Shown here piece by piece: positions 8,695 to 16,955 of a DNA stretch of 64,000 bases (position 1 is the first letter of the stretch; each line of letters starts with the position of its first letter). The notes below the pieces were generated by a model, which searched no databases, was not told the DNA's origin, and saw only the letters and a list, made by a program, of their open reading frames with translations. This DNA is from CALHVX01 sp039198065 (GTDB lineage Bacteria; Pseudomonadota; Gammaproteobacteria; Pseudomonadales; Azotimanducaceae), in contig JBCCTU010000002.1 in assembly GCA_039198065.1 (NCBI GenBank), forward strand, positions 372,001 to 436,000. The letters are read 5' to 3'. Both the position numbers and the translations under genes were made by a program.

Positions 8695-9857
8695 AGTTGT
8701 CCTCCAAGGGCGGCATAGACGGCGAGCCCCGCGAAGGTTCCGAGCCCGTAGCCCAGCACACCCAGTGCGATGCCAGCAGCCGTGTAGCGGCGCCAACCGT
8801 GCGCGGCGGCCATGCCGGCAACCAGTGCCGGGCCCATCACGGCGGCGGCGGAACCGAGGGCGAGCGTTGCGTAGGGCAATCGGAACGCAGCGCCCGCAAT
8901 CATGAGAAGCAACAGGTGGACACCGAGCACGATCGATACGTAGCCGAGGAGCGGGCCGGCGCTCGCGAGGGCCGTGACGTCCACACTGAGGCCGATCGCG
9001 ATGAAGAAAAAGGCCAGCAGTACCTGACTCACGGCCGTCGCCGCAGGTAACCGCAGCGCGGTGCGCTGGCCAAACGCTGCTACAGCGAGTGCTGCGATGG
9101 ACACGAACAGAAGTGACAGCTGCGGTAGCTGCAACCAAGCGCTGATGGCCTGCCCCAGGGCGCAGCACACGGCCGCTAACGCCAGTGGTACGAGGAGGTC
9201 GGTCACTGTAGTTCCCGCTGCGTTGCTCTGAACAAGAGGTGCGCGCCCCTCGATTCTTGGGGTTCCCCCGTTTTGCACGTCAATGCTGCCGTCTTCCCTA
9301 GCTCCGGCTTCAAAGAGACGCAATCGAGCACCAACGTTGAGCGCTACGATGAGCATTGCGCCGAGTAGGTTGTCGACCGCGACCGCGGCACCCAGGATGG
9401 CTTCGCCCTGCATACCGGTAGCCACAGACACAGCGGCAAAGTTGACGGAACCGCCGATGTAGGTTGCAGTGAAAATCCCCGCGAGCGCCGCTCGGTCTGG
9501 ACCGAGGTCGATGGACGCGCTGGCGGTCGCGATGCCAATGAGGACCGTGCCAACGGCAAGCGCGAAGGCAACGGCAAGCGTTTGCCCGCTGCTCAAAATC
9601 GCGCGCAAGTCGGTCTGTAGCAGAAGCAAAGCAACGGCGAGAGGCACGCCGAGGGTCCAGATGGCGGTTATGAATGGTGCTTCCGTTGGCAGTAGCCCGG
9701 CATTCGATACGAGTGCGCCGAGCAGGATCAGGATGACGGGCGTGGACAGACTCTCCAATCCGCGCAACCGCACGAGTGCTTCGGCACAAACGGCCAGTGC
9801 ACCAAAGGCGGCCAACAGGGAAAGTGTGTCGCTCGCAGGGATCAGAAGTCCAATCAC
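8691..9857 (-). CDS. DUF819 family membrane protein
   Basis: A 388-residue polytopic inner-membrane protein with about ten hydrophobic segments, resembling the DUF819 (YjcL-like) putative transporters. The GTG start at 9857 has a close GGAG upstream. Its stop overlaps the start of the dgcA-like gene, so the two are translationally coupled. Because it lies between the D-glutamate genes, a permease for D-glutamate or small D-amino-acid peptides is a reasonable guess. No substrate has been shown for the family as far as I recall. Confidence 0.8.
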   Translation of the reverse strand: MIGLLIPASDTLSLLAAFGALAVCAEALVRLRGLESLSTPVILILLGALVSNAGLLPTEAPFITAIWTLGVPLAVALLLLQTDLRAILSSGQTLAVAFALAVGTVLIGIATASASIDLGPDRAALAGIFTATYIGGSVNFAAVSVATGMQGEAILGAAVAVDNLLGAMLIVALNVGARLRLFEAGAREDGSIDVQNGGTPRIEGRAPLVQSNAAGTTVTDLLVPLALAAVCCALGQAISAWLQLPQLSLLFVSIAALAVAAFGQRTALRLPAATAVSQVLLAFFFIAIGLSVDVTALASAGPLLGYVSIVLGVHLLLLMIAGAAFRLPYATLALGSAAAVMGPALVAGMAAAHGWRRYTAAGIALGVLGYGLGTFAGLAVYAALGGQL

Positions 9858-9972
9858 TCCGGTTATAAGAGTTAGCGCTTGGCCGGTGACGCTCGGTATA
9901 GACCGTTCCGCACGGCGACGGGAGCATTCGCAGAGGTTAGGCTAGTGACGGATCGTAGTCGCAACCGCCTGG

Positions 9973-10989
9973 ATGCCCAACCTGCTCCCGCAACCCTACC
10001 TGCTGTTTCTCGCCGATGTCGATGTGCCCAATCGGGCAAAGACGGCGGCGGGGCTGGCGCACTGGGTGCCCGATCGGTGTGTGGGCCAGTTTCGTCTGCC
10101 GCGTTGTGCGGCAGACGTTGGGCTAAAGGAGCTGACCCCGGCGCAGGCTGCCGCCGCCGGTGCACGCGCGATGGTCATTGGCGTTGCACCCCAGGGCGGC
10201 GCGATCCCGGAACGTTGGCACGAAGCCTTGCTAGCCGCGCTCGATGCGGGCTTGCACCTCATCAGCGGGATGCACACCCGGCTGAGTGACATCCCCGAAC
10301 TTGTAGCCCGCGCCAGGGACTGCGCACGGGAACTCTACGACGTGCGACATACCGATCGCGAGATTCCGTCTGCGAATGGCCGCAGGCGGTCTGGGAAGCG
10401 GTGCTTGATGGTCGGCCTGGATTCGGCGCTTGGTAAGAAGTACACGGCGCTGTCGCTTACCCGTGCTTTATCGGACGCCGGCGTTCCCGCCACGTTTCGG
10501 GCAACGGGACAAACGGGAATCATGATTGCAGGGGAAGGCATTGCCGTTGATGCGGTGGTCGCCGACTTCGTGGCGGGTGCTGCCGAATTGATCAGTCCTG
10601 CCAACGAGCCGGACCATTGGGATGTCATTGAGGGGCAGGGGTCTATCTTTCATGCCGCGTATTCGGGGGTCTCGGCGGGTTTACTGCACGGCAGTCAGCC
10701 CGATGCGATGGTTCTGTGCGGGCACGCGACCCGGGATCATCTTGAGTTGCTGCCACACATCGCGCACCGGGACTACGGCGAAGCCATTGCCGTGCACGAA
10801 GCGCTCGCCCGGGTAACCAACCCAGGTGCTCGAGTGATCGGCATCAGCGTCAATACGGCTGAGCTACCGACTGAGGCGGCCGAAACGATGCTTGGTGACC
10901 TACAGACCCGGGTCGGATTGCCGGTGACAGACCCGGTCCGCTTTGGCTGCGCACCGCTCGTTGACGCGATGCTGATGGGCGAAGCTTGA
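9973..10989 (+). CDS. dgcN: DUF1611 protein, D-glutamate N-acetyltransferase (DgcN-like)
   Basis: A 338-residue cytoplasmic DUF1611 protein. The family has an N-terminal Rossmann-like part and a C-terminal P-loop-like part; here the loop GLDSALGKKYTAL sits at residues 148-160. DgcN acetylates D-glutamate, and DgcA then racemises the product so that it enters L-glutamate metabolism (D-glutamate catabolic pathway of marine Proteobacteria). The divergent dgcA-DUF819 pair supports this assignment. The ATG at 9973 is the only start found and has a weak ribosome-binding site. Confidence 0.85.
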   Translation: MPNLLPQPYLLFLADVDVPNRAKTAAGLAHWVPDRCVGQFRLPRCAADVGLKELTPAQAAAAGARAMVIGVAPQGGAIPERWHEALLAALDAGLHLISGMHTRLSDIPELVARARDCARELYDVRHTDREIPSANGRRRSGKRCLMVGLDSALGKKYTALSLTRALSDAGVPATFRATGQTGIMIAGEGIAVDAVVADFVAGAAELISPANEPDHWDVIEGQGSIFHAAYSGVSAGLLHGSQPDAMVLCGHATRDHLELLPHIAHRDYGEAIAVHEALARVTNPGARVIGISVNTAELPTEAAETMLGDLQTRVGLPVTDPVRFGCAPLVDAMLMGEA

Positions 10990-11050
10990 GCGAGTGTTAT
11001 GAGCGACGTTTGATGATTGACGCTTGCCGTCAACGAGAGGAGAGAATTCT

Positions 11051-12022
11051 GTGGCCTGGCTTTACGTACAACACACCTACAGCAATGAGATTCGGGTCTT
11101 CGACGAGGCGCGCGCTTACGAACTCTGCGGGACGATCGCTTTAGGAGACAGCTGGCGGCCGGACAGCGTCGTTCTTTCGGCCGATGGCGCGACGCTCTAT
11201 TCAAACTGGAAGGACATGAGCTATCTCCGCGCGGCGGTACGTACCCCGTCGCGGAGTCTGTTTATGGCGCACGATGCGCGCACGCTCGCGGAGCAGTGGC
11301 GCCTGCCCCTCGACGGCGCGGTTGAACACTTCGCCGCCAGTCCGGATAAGCGAACGGTCTGGAACGCGGTGTCCGATCGCCCTTGGATGATTCGCGTCGA
11401 CGTTGAGGCGCGCACGGCGGACTACGTTCAGATCACCAGTCAGGGTGGGCACAAGGTGCGTGTGAGTGCCGACGGATTGAAATGCTACGTCGGTTCGATC
11501 ATGACCTGCGAGCTGACCGAGGTAGATACTCAGACCTTAAAGCGGACGCGCGTCGCACCCTTCGATGACTACGTGCGGCCCTTCGATCTCAGCCGCGATG
11601 GCCAAACGGCGTACGTTCAACTGTCGCGCATGCACGGCCTGGTCGAGTTTGATTTGCCGTCCTGGTCGATACGTCGGCGCATCGGCTGGCCGAAGCTGCC
11701 TCCGGAAACGCCCGTAGAAACCGCCTTTCCCTTTACCGTGGATCACGGGGCGGAGGTCACACCAGACGACGAGCTCATTCTCCTGCTCGCAACCACGGGC
11801 AATCACATGATCGTCTGCCAACGTGCAGACTTCTCGATCGTGGCCGTTATTCCCTTAGGTGTCGAACCGAGCTACCTGACCTTAAGCCCCGACGCCCAAC
11901 GGGTGTACGTGACCAATCGGGTGAGCGGCGATGTGTACGTGGTTGATCGCGCGACCTGGGACGTCGTTGCTCGTTTCGAAACCGGGGGCAAGCGGCCTCA
12001 GCGACTGTGCGTGAGTGCCTGA
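11051..12022 (+). CDS. YVTN-type beta-propeller protein
   Basis: A 323-residue protein made of repeated propeller blades, with recurring LSADGATLY, VSADGLKCYV and LSPDAQRVYVTN motifs. There is no signal peptide, so it is predicted cytoplasmic. The GTG at 11051 is chosen because AGAGGAGA precedes it at good spacing. It sits between dgcN and a serine hydrolase, with only 3 nt to the latter, so the three probably share a transcript. Such propellers serve as binding scaffolds or lactonase-like enzymes; no catalytic site was recognised, so the function is unknown. Confidence 0.75.
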   Translation: MAWLYVQHTYSNEIRVFDEARAYELCGTIALGDSWRPDSVVLSADGATLYSNWKDMSYLRAAVRTPSRSLFMAHDARTLAEQWRLPLDGAVEHFAASPDKRTVWNAVSDRPWMIRVDVEARTADYVQITSQGGHKVRVSADGLKCYVGSIMTCELTEVDTQTLKRTRVAPFDDYVRPFDLSRDGQTAYVQLSRMHGLVEFDLPSWSIRRRIGWPKLPPETPVETAFPFTVDHGAEVTPDDELILLLATTGNHMIVCQRADFSIVAVIPLGVEPSYLTLSPDAQRVYVTNRVSGDVYVVDRATWDVVARFETGGKRPQRLCVSA

Positions 12023-12025
12023 GCT

Positions 12026-13405
12026 ATGGCCGTGGAACAAACCGATTGGCGAGCCTGTGGGCTGGCCTGGGCGGCAAAGATCGCGTGTTCCGGTCGCTAC
12101 ATCACGGGTCGCGCCGTGCGGGACGTGCTTTTGGAGAGCGCTGCCTGGACCTACTCCACACCGGAAGAACTGAAACAGCTTCGGGGTGGTGCCTCGACGG
12201 AGTGTCTGCTGGCAGGGGTAGAGGTGCAGGAGAACGAGGCGCTTCGTTCCGTAACGCTCACCAAGGACGGCAGCACGGGCACGGCGCGGATGCATGGCGG
12301 TGGTGCGCTGGTCGTCGATACGGCTGCCACGGAGCCCGACTGCGCGCCCATCCGCAATCACAGGCCAGAGTGGGAGGGGGATGACTTCTTCGAGCCTGCG
12401 GATACCCACAGTCCGGGCATCTCTCAAGCGCAGGTAGACGCGGCCCTGGATGAGCTGTTCGCCGATCCGCGGCAAATGACCAACGCCTGCGTTGTGTTGC
12501 ACCAGGGTCGACTGATCGCGGAACGCTACCGCGCACCTTATTCCCGTGATACGCAGTTCGAATCCTGGTCCATGGGTAAGTCGTTGGCGGCGACCTTGCT
12601 CGGACGGCTGCATCAGCAGGGGCAGGTTGATCTCGACGAAGACGGTCTGTTCGACGAGTGGCGCGGAGCCGGTGATGCTCGCGGCACGATCCGCCTTCGA
12701 CATCTGCTGAACATGTCCAGCGGCCTGGCCTTCAGCGGCTCCTTTGGTCGCGGTGAGGACACGGCGGTTAAGGCGCGGGACGGTCGCTTCCTCGATCACA
12801 TTTACGTGTACGCGTCCGGCTGCGACAGCTACGGATTCTGCGCCGGCAAACCGCGAGAAATCGAGCCCGGAAGCCAGGTGCGCTACCGCAACTGCGACCC
12901 GCTGCTGGCCATGAAGCTCCTCGTCGAGCGCAGCGGCGACGCCGATGGCGCGACGATCGCAACGTTACCGGAGCGGTTGCTGCTTAATGAGCTGGGTGCG
13001 CGGGGGTTCGTGCTGGAAACCGATCCCGTTGGCGGTTTTCTCATTTCCGGGCACGACTACGCCCGGGCGCGGGACTGGGCGCGGCTGGCTCAGCTTTGGC
13101 TGCAGCGGGGCTCCTGGCGTGGCAAGCGGTTGCTTGAGGACGACTTCGTCGACTTCGCGCTGACGCCGGCACCGGGGAGTGAGGTCCCGTACTACGGTGG
13201 TTTTATGCGTCTAAACCGCGGTGGCGATGCGCCGGGACTGCCACCGGACGCCTATTGGTACTCTGGCGGTGGTTCGCAACGCACCGTCGTTGTGCCGAGT
13301 AAGGATCTGGTGGTGGTGCGGCTCGGGCATATCTTTGGTGCCCGCTTTAAGCTTGAGGCGACGCTGCAGTCGGTCTACGCGCAGCTCTGTGAGGCCGTCT
13401 CCTGA
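12026..13405 (+). CDS. Class C beta-lactamase-like serine hydrolase
   Basis: A 459-residue serine hydrolase of the class C beta-lactamase/D-aminopeptidase/esterase fold. The nucleophile motif SxxK is S182-M-G-K185 and the YxN motif is Y287-R-N289; a late GGG stretch (YSGGGS) may stand for the third motif. About 150 N-terminal residues precede the catalytic domain and there is no signal peptide, so it should act in the cytoplasm. It starts 3 nt after the propeller gene and is followed by an AmpG/RhtX-type permease. A D-stereospecific peptidase or an esterase on an imported compound fits the context, but the substrate is inference. Confidence 0.85.
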   Translation: MAVEQTDWRACGLAWAAKIACSGRYITGRAVRDVLLESAAWTYSTPEELKQLRGGASTECLLAGVEVQENEALRSVTLTKDGSTGTARMHGGGALVVDTAATEPDCAPIRNHRPEWEGDDFFEPADTHSPGISQAQVDAALDELFADPRQMTNACVVLHQGRLIAERYRAPYSRDTQFESWSMGKSLAATLLGRLHQQGQVDLDEDGLFDEWRGAGDARGTIRLRHLLNMSSGLAFSGSFGRGEDTAVKARDGRFLDHIYVYASGCDSYGFCAGKPREIEPGSQVRYRNCDPLLAMKLLVERSGDADGATIATLPERLLLNELGARGFVLETDPVGGFLISGHDYARARDWARLAQLWLQRGSWRGKRLLEDDFVDFALTPAPGSEVPYYGGFMRLNRGGDAPGLPPDAYWYSGGGSQRTVVVPSKDLVVVRLGHIFGARFKLEATLQSVYAQLCEAVS

Positions 13406-13422
13406 GTACACGGCGTTATGGC

Positions 13423-14628
13423 GTGCTGGTCAGCATTGCCCTGCTGACGTCCGCCAATACGATTCCGCGCACGTTGGTGGGTCTGCTGTTGCCGGCGATC
13501 TATCGAAAGCAGGGGTTAGGCCTTGAGTGGTTCTGGTTGTTTTCGCTGCCGCTGCTGGTGATTCCTGCACGCGTGTTGTGGGCACCCTGGGTTGATCGGC
13601 TCGGTTCCGACGCCTTTGGCCGTCGCAAAAGCTGGATCCTGCCCTGCACGATCATTGCCGTGCTGACCTATCTTGGTCTTGGCTTCATTCCGCCGACGCT
13701 CGAGCATCTTGGGCTGCTCGTCGCGCTGCTGCTGTTGGTGAATCTGGCGCTTGCGACGCAGGAAATCGCCGTGGATGCCTACGTCGTCGAAGCCCTGCAC
13801 CCGGAGGAGCGAGGCGTTGGCGCGACGGCGCGAATCCTGGCCGAAGAAACGGGTCAGCTGCTCGCTATCGCTGGACTCATGCTGCTGTATCAGTTGGCGG
13901 GCTGGCAGGTGGCGATCTCTAGCGCCGGCTTGCTGTTCCTGGTGCTTACCGCGCCGGTCCTGGCTCGCCCCGAAGTGCCCGTCAACCGCGCCTCGACGAT
14001 AGCGCGCGCGTCATTGCGGGACTTTTTGGCGCGTCGCGAAAACCTCGCCATCGTCGCCGTCATTGGTGCCGCTGCACTCGCGCCCGGTCTGGTTTCGGCA
14101 ATCATCAGTCCGTTCCTCGTTGATATGGGCTTTGCGATTGGTGAAATCGGCATCGTGCTCGGTTTATCTTCGAGCCTGGGTCCGATTATTGCCGGCTTGA
14201 CCCTCGTACCTTGGCTGCGCCGCGGCCGGTCGTTGATTCAAGCGGCTCGGTTGCAGCTCTTGCTGGTGCCGCTCCCGTCCCTGTTGTTCCTGGGCTTGGC
14301 ACTTACTCAGCAATCGTCGGCTGCCCTTGTTGGCGCTGTAATTTTTGTGTCGAGCTTTGTTTCGACGCCGGCGCTGGTGCTGGTCTACACGGCGCGGCTT
14401 GGGTGGGCGTCAAACGAGCAGGCGGCGACAGACTTCACTACGCAGGAAGCTGTGTACGTCCTGTTCCGGAGTTTGCTTCCGGGCGCGGTGGCTGGGCCCT
14501 TTGCGGCGCTGGCCGGTTGGCCCGGATTCTTCATGGCGCTGCTTGCCGTGTCGCTGGCCGGTTTCGGTAGCTTTGTGCTCAGCTATGAGTCCATCGAGCA
14601 GCGGGTCGCGGCGCGTCGATCTCAGTGA
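13423..14628 (+). CDS. MFS permease, AmpG/RhtX/FptX type
   Basis: An MFS transporter of about 401 residues with twelve predicted helices. The segment NEQAATDFTTQ in the tenth-helix region is characteristic of the AmpG/RhtX/FptX branch, which imports muropeptides or siderophores across the inner membrane. The GTG at 13423 is the listed start; an in-frame CTG at 13402 overlapping the previous stop would add a basic N-terminus (STRRYG) and may be the true start. Its neighbours point both ways: the D-glutamate genes suit muropeptides, and the YbtPQ-like ABC pair suits siderophores. Confidence 0.85.
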   Translation: MLVSIALLTSANTIPRTLVGLLLPAIYRKQGLGLEWFWLFSLPLLVIPARVLWAPWVDRLGSDAFGRRKSWILPCTIIAVLTYLGLGFIPPTLEHLGLLVALLLLVNLALATQEIAVDAYVVEALHPEERGVGATARILAEETGQLLAIAGLMLLYQLAGWQVAISSAGLLFLVLTAPVLARPEVPVNRASTIARASLRDFLARRENLAIVAVIGAAALAPGLVSAIISPFLVDMGFAIGEIGIVLGLSSSLGPIIAGLTLVPWLRRGRSLIQAARLQLLLVPLPSLLFLGLALTQQSSAALVGAVIFVSSFVSTPALVLVYTARLGWASNEQAATDFTTQEAVYVLFRSLLPGAVAGPFAALAGWPGFFMALLAVSLAGFGSFVLSYESIEQRVAARRSQ

Positions 14629-14686
14629 CGAGCGAAGGCCCATTCACTAACAGCAACGAGCAGCATCGAAACGAGAGGTACAACCC

Positions 14687-14992
14687 ATGACCGAGAACAG
14701 TCTCCCCGACGCGGCGCAGCGCCGCATCATCGAGCACATGAACGATGATCACGCGGACGCGTGCCTGCTCTATGCCCGCGTCTTTGCCAACTGCGCATCG
14801 GCTACCGCCGCGCGTATCACGTCGATCGCGCCGACAGCGATGCAGCTGACGTGCACCGTGAGCGGCGGCGAAGAAACGGTCGAGGTGCCCTTTGAGCCAC
14901 CGCTTGCGAATGCGGAAGATGCCCACCACCGCTTGGTGGCGATGGTCCGTGAGGCCCGGGAGATCGAGTCGTCGGCGGGTAAGGGCCACTGA
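14687..14992 (+). CDS. Stand-alone DUF2470 (HugZ C-terminal-like) protein
   Basis: A 101-residue protein that is almost entirely a DUF2470 domain, with the family's IIEHMNDDHADA motif near residue 15. In HugZ-type heme-degrading proteins this domain follows an FMN-type split barrel; here the barrel is absent. A GAGAGGT ribosome-binding site precedes the ATG. Its position between a siderophore/muropeptide-type permease and a Fur-controlled ABC pair agrees with an iron or heme role. The biochemical function of the isolated domain is unknown. Confidence 0.8.
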   Translation: MTENSLPDAAQRRIIEHMNDDHADACLLYARVFANCASATAARITSIAPTAMQLTCTVSGGEETVEVPFEPPLANAEDAHHRLVAMVREAREIESSAGKGH

Positions 14993-15017
14993 CGCCAAAA
15001 GGGGTTTAAGATCTAGA

Positions 15018-15032
15018 TGAGAATGGTTATCG
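15018..15032. promoter_or_regulatory. Fur-box-like operator upstream of ABC pair
   Basis: The 15-mer TGAGAATGGTTATCG matches the 7-1-7 Fur pattern TGAnAATnATTnTCA at 10 of 12 defined positions. It lies 54 nt before the first ABC gene, inside an otherwise unassigned gap of 94 bp, so iron repression of 15087-19992 is likely. Confidence 0.6.
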
Positions 15033-15086
15033 TTTATTAAGCTCCGAGGCACGCGGGGCGGCCACGTTACGCGGAGGGCACTCGCC

Positions 15087-16955
15087 ATGGCAGAGGCTTC
15101 ACTTTCCGATACCGGCACCGATGAACGCGCGCCCGTGAAGACTGACGCCGGTGAGGAGTCCCTTAGCGGCGGCTTGCGCTCACTGCTCCCATTCGCACGT
15201 ACGGCCCGCGGTCCCTTGGCGTTGGCCGGTGCCATTGCGGCGGTTGCGGCCTTGGCGGGCTTGGTGCCGTATTGGGCGGTCTACAACACGGCTGTTGAGT
15301 TGTTGGCGAAGACGCCGGATCAGTCGAGGCTCTGGATGTTCGCCGGGGCCGCCTTGGTGGGTACGGTCCTGCGGTTTGTCTGCTTTGGTGCTGCAAATTT
15401 CGTGGCTCACAAGGCGGCGTTTGAAATTCAGTACCGGATACGCCTTCGCCTTGCGGAACACCTGGCCGTGGTGCCGCTGGGTTACGTGAACGAGCGACGC
15501 TCCGGAGAACTGAAGAAGGTCATGGCTGACGATGTGGAACGGCTGGAGCTGTTTCTCGCGCACGCCGTGCCCGACCTCGTCGCCACGACTCTTACTCTGA
15601 CTGCTTTGCTGGGCTGGATGCTGTTCGTCGACTGGCGCATGGCGCTCGCTGTGTTTGTACCGGTCGTGCCCGCCTTAGCGATGATCAGCGTCGCGATGCG
15701 CCGGGGGAGTGTTTATAACGCCGAATACAAACAGTCCCAAGGGTTGATGAACGCGTCCATCGTTGAACTCATCCGCGGCATGCCGGTCGTCAAAATGTTC
15801 AACCGAGCGACCGATGAGGTTCGCAGCACGGAGCGATTGATCGATCGGTACGTCGCCGTCGTTCGTGACTACAGCCTCATGTTCCTGCCCTACGGCACGG
15901 CGTTTTACGTGCTTCTGGCGTCGAATGTGTTGTTTATTGTGCCCGTCGGTGGGTGGCTTTGGATCAGTGGCGGTATCGATACCGCCAGTCTGCTGTTCTT
16001 TCTCATCGTTGGGCTCGGCGCGTTATCGACGCTCGTCGCGCTCTTCTTTCTCTTTGCGAATCTCTCGCACATTGCGTCGGGCGGCACGCTGGTTCGCGAG
16101 ATTCTTGATCAGCCGCCTCTCGCCGCCGGTACCACCGCTGCGGAGTCGCCGCGCGATTCCCGACTGACCTTTGACAACGTGAGCTTTCGCTATGAAGAGC
16201 GCTGGGTGCTCGAAAACCTCTCCTTCGAAGCGACCCCCGGTACCCTCACGGCGATTGTCGGTCCCTCCGGCGGCGGCAAGTCGACGATTGCCTCCCTCGT
16301 GGGGCGCTTCTGGGATCCACAGCAGGGGTCCGTTCGTCTCGGTGGGGTCGACCTCCGGGCGCTCAGCGCCGACGAGCTTGCCGCACAGGTAACCTTCGTC
16401 CTTCAGGAAACCTTCCTTTTCAACGACACGATTGCCGCCAACCTGCGCTTGGCGAAACCCGATGCGAGTGACGATGAGCTGCACGAGGCTATGGATAAGG
16501 CGCAGCTGACGGAGTTTCTGGCTGCCTTGCCTGCGGGGCTGCAAACGGCGGTCGGTGAGGGCGGCACACGACTTTCCGGAGGGGAACGCCAGCGTTTGAC
16601 GATCGCCCGGGCAATCCTTGCCGATGCACCGCTTGTGGTGCTCGATGAAGCCACCGCGTTCGTCGATCCAGAAAACGAAGTTGCCCTGCAGCAAGCGATC
16701 GGCGAGCTGATCGGCGGCAAGACCGTTCTGATGATTGCGCACCGGCTTTCAACGGTTGCCGGTGCCGATCAGATCTTGGTCGTTGATCAAGGACGGCTGG
16801 TGGAGCAGGGCACGCATCAGAATTTGCTCGATGCCGGCGGACTCTATGCAACCCTTTGGCAGGACTTCGTTGCGGCGAATGCGCTCGGGCTTTCTACGGT
16901 TAACGACCGTAGGCCGAGGAGCCATGAGGCCAGGGATCATGAGGTGCAATCATGA
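15087..16955 (+). CDS. Fused permease-ATPase ABC transporter, YbtP/IrtA-like subunit
   Basis: A 622-residue ABC half-transporter with six membrane helices in residues ~45-330 and a C-terminal ATPase. Walker A GPSGGGKST lies near residue 391, signature LSGGERQR near 495, Walker B VVLDEATAF near 516 and the IAHRL switch near 550. The DEATAFVDPENE run is typical of YbtP/YbtQ and IrtA/IrtB subunits, which work as heterodimers that import ferric siderophores despite an exporter-like fold. Its last 4 nt overlap the second subunit (ATGA). A Fur-like box lies upstream. Export of a siderophore cannot be excluded by sequence. Confidence 0.9.
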   Translation: MAEASLSDTGTDERAPVKTDAGEESLSGGLRSLLPFARTARGPLALAGAIAAVAALAGLVPYWAVYNTAVELLAKTPDQSRLWMFAGAALVGTVLRFVCFGAANFVAHKAAFEIQYRIRLRLAEHLAVVPLGYVNERRSGELKKVMADDVERLELFLAHAVPDLVATTLTLTALLGWMLFVDWRMALAVFVPVVPALAMISVAMRRGSVYNAEYKQSQGLMNASIVELIRGMPVVKMFNRATDEVRSTERLIDRYVAVVRDYSLMFLPYGTAFYVLLASNVLFIVPVGGWLWISGGIDTASLLFFLIVGLGALSTLVALFFLFANLSHIASGGTLVREILDQPPLAAGTTAAESPRDSRLTFDNVSFRYEERWVLENLSFEATPGTLTAIVGPSGGGKSTIASLVGRFWDPQQGSVRLGGVDLRALSADELAAQVTFVLQETFLFNDTIAANLRLAKPDASDDELHEAMDKAQLTEFLAALPAGLQTAVGEGGTRLSGGERQRLTIARAILADAPLVVLDEATAFVDPENEVALQQAIGELIGGKTVLMIAHRLSTVAGADQILVVDQGRLVEQGTHQNLLDAGGLYATLWQDFVAANALGLSTVNDRRPRSHEARDHEVQS

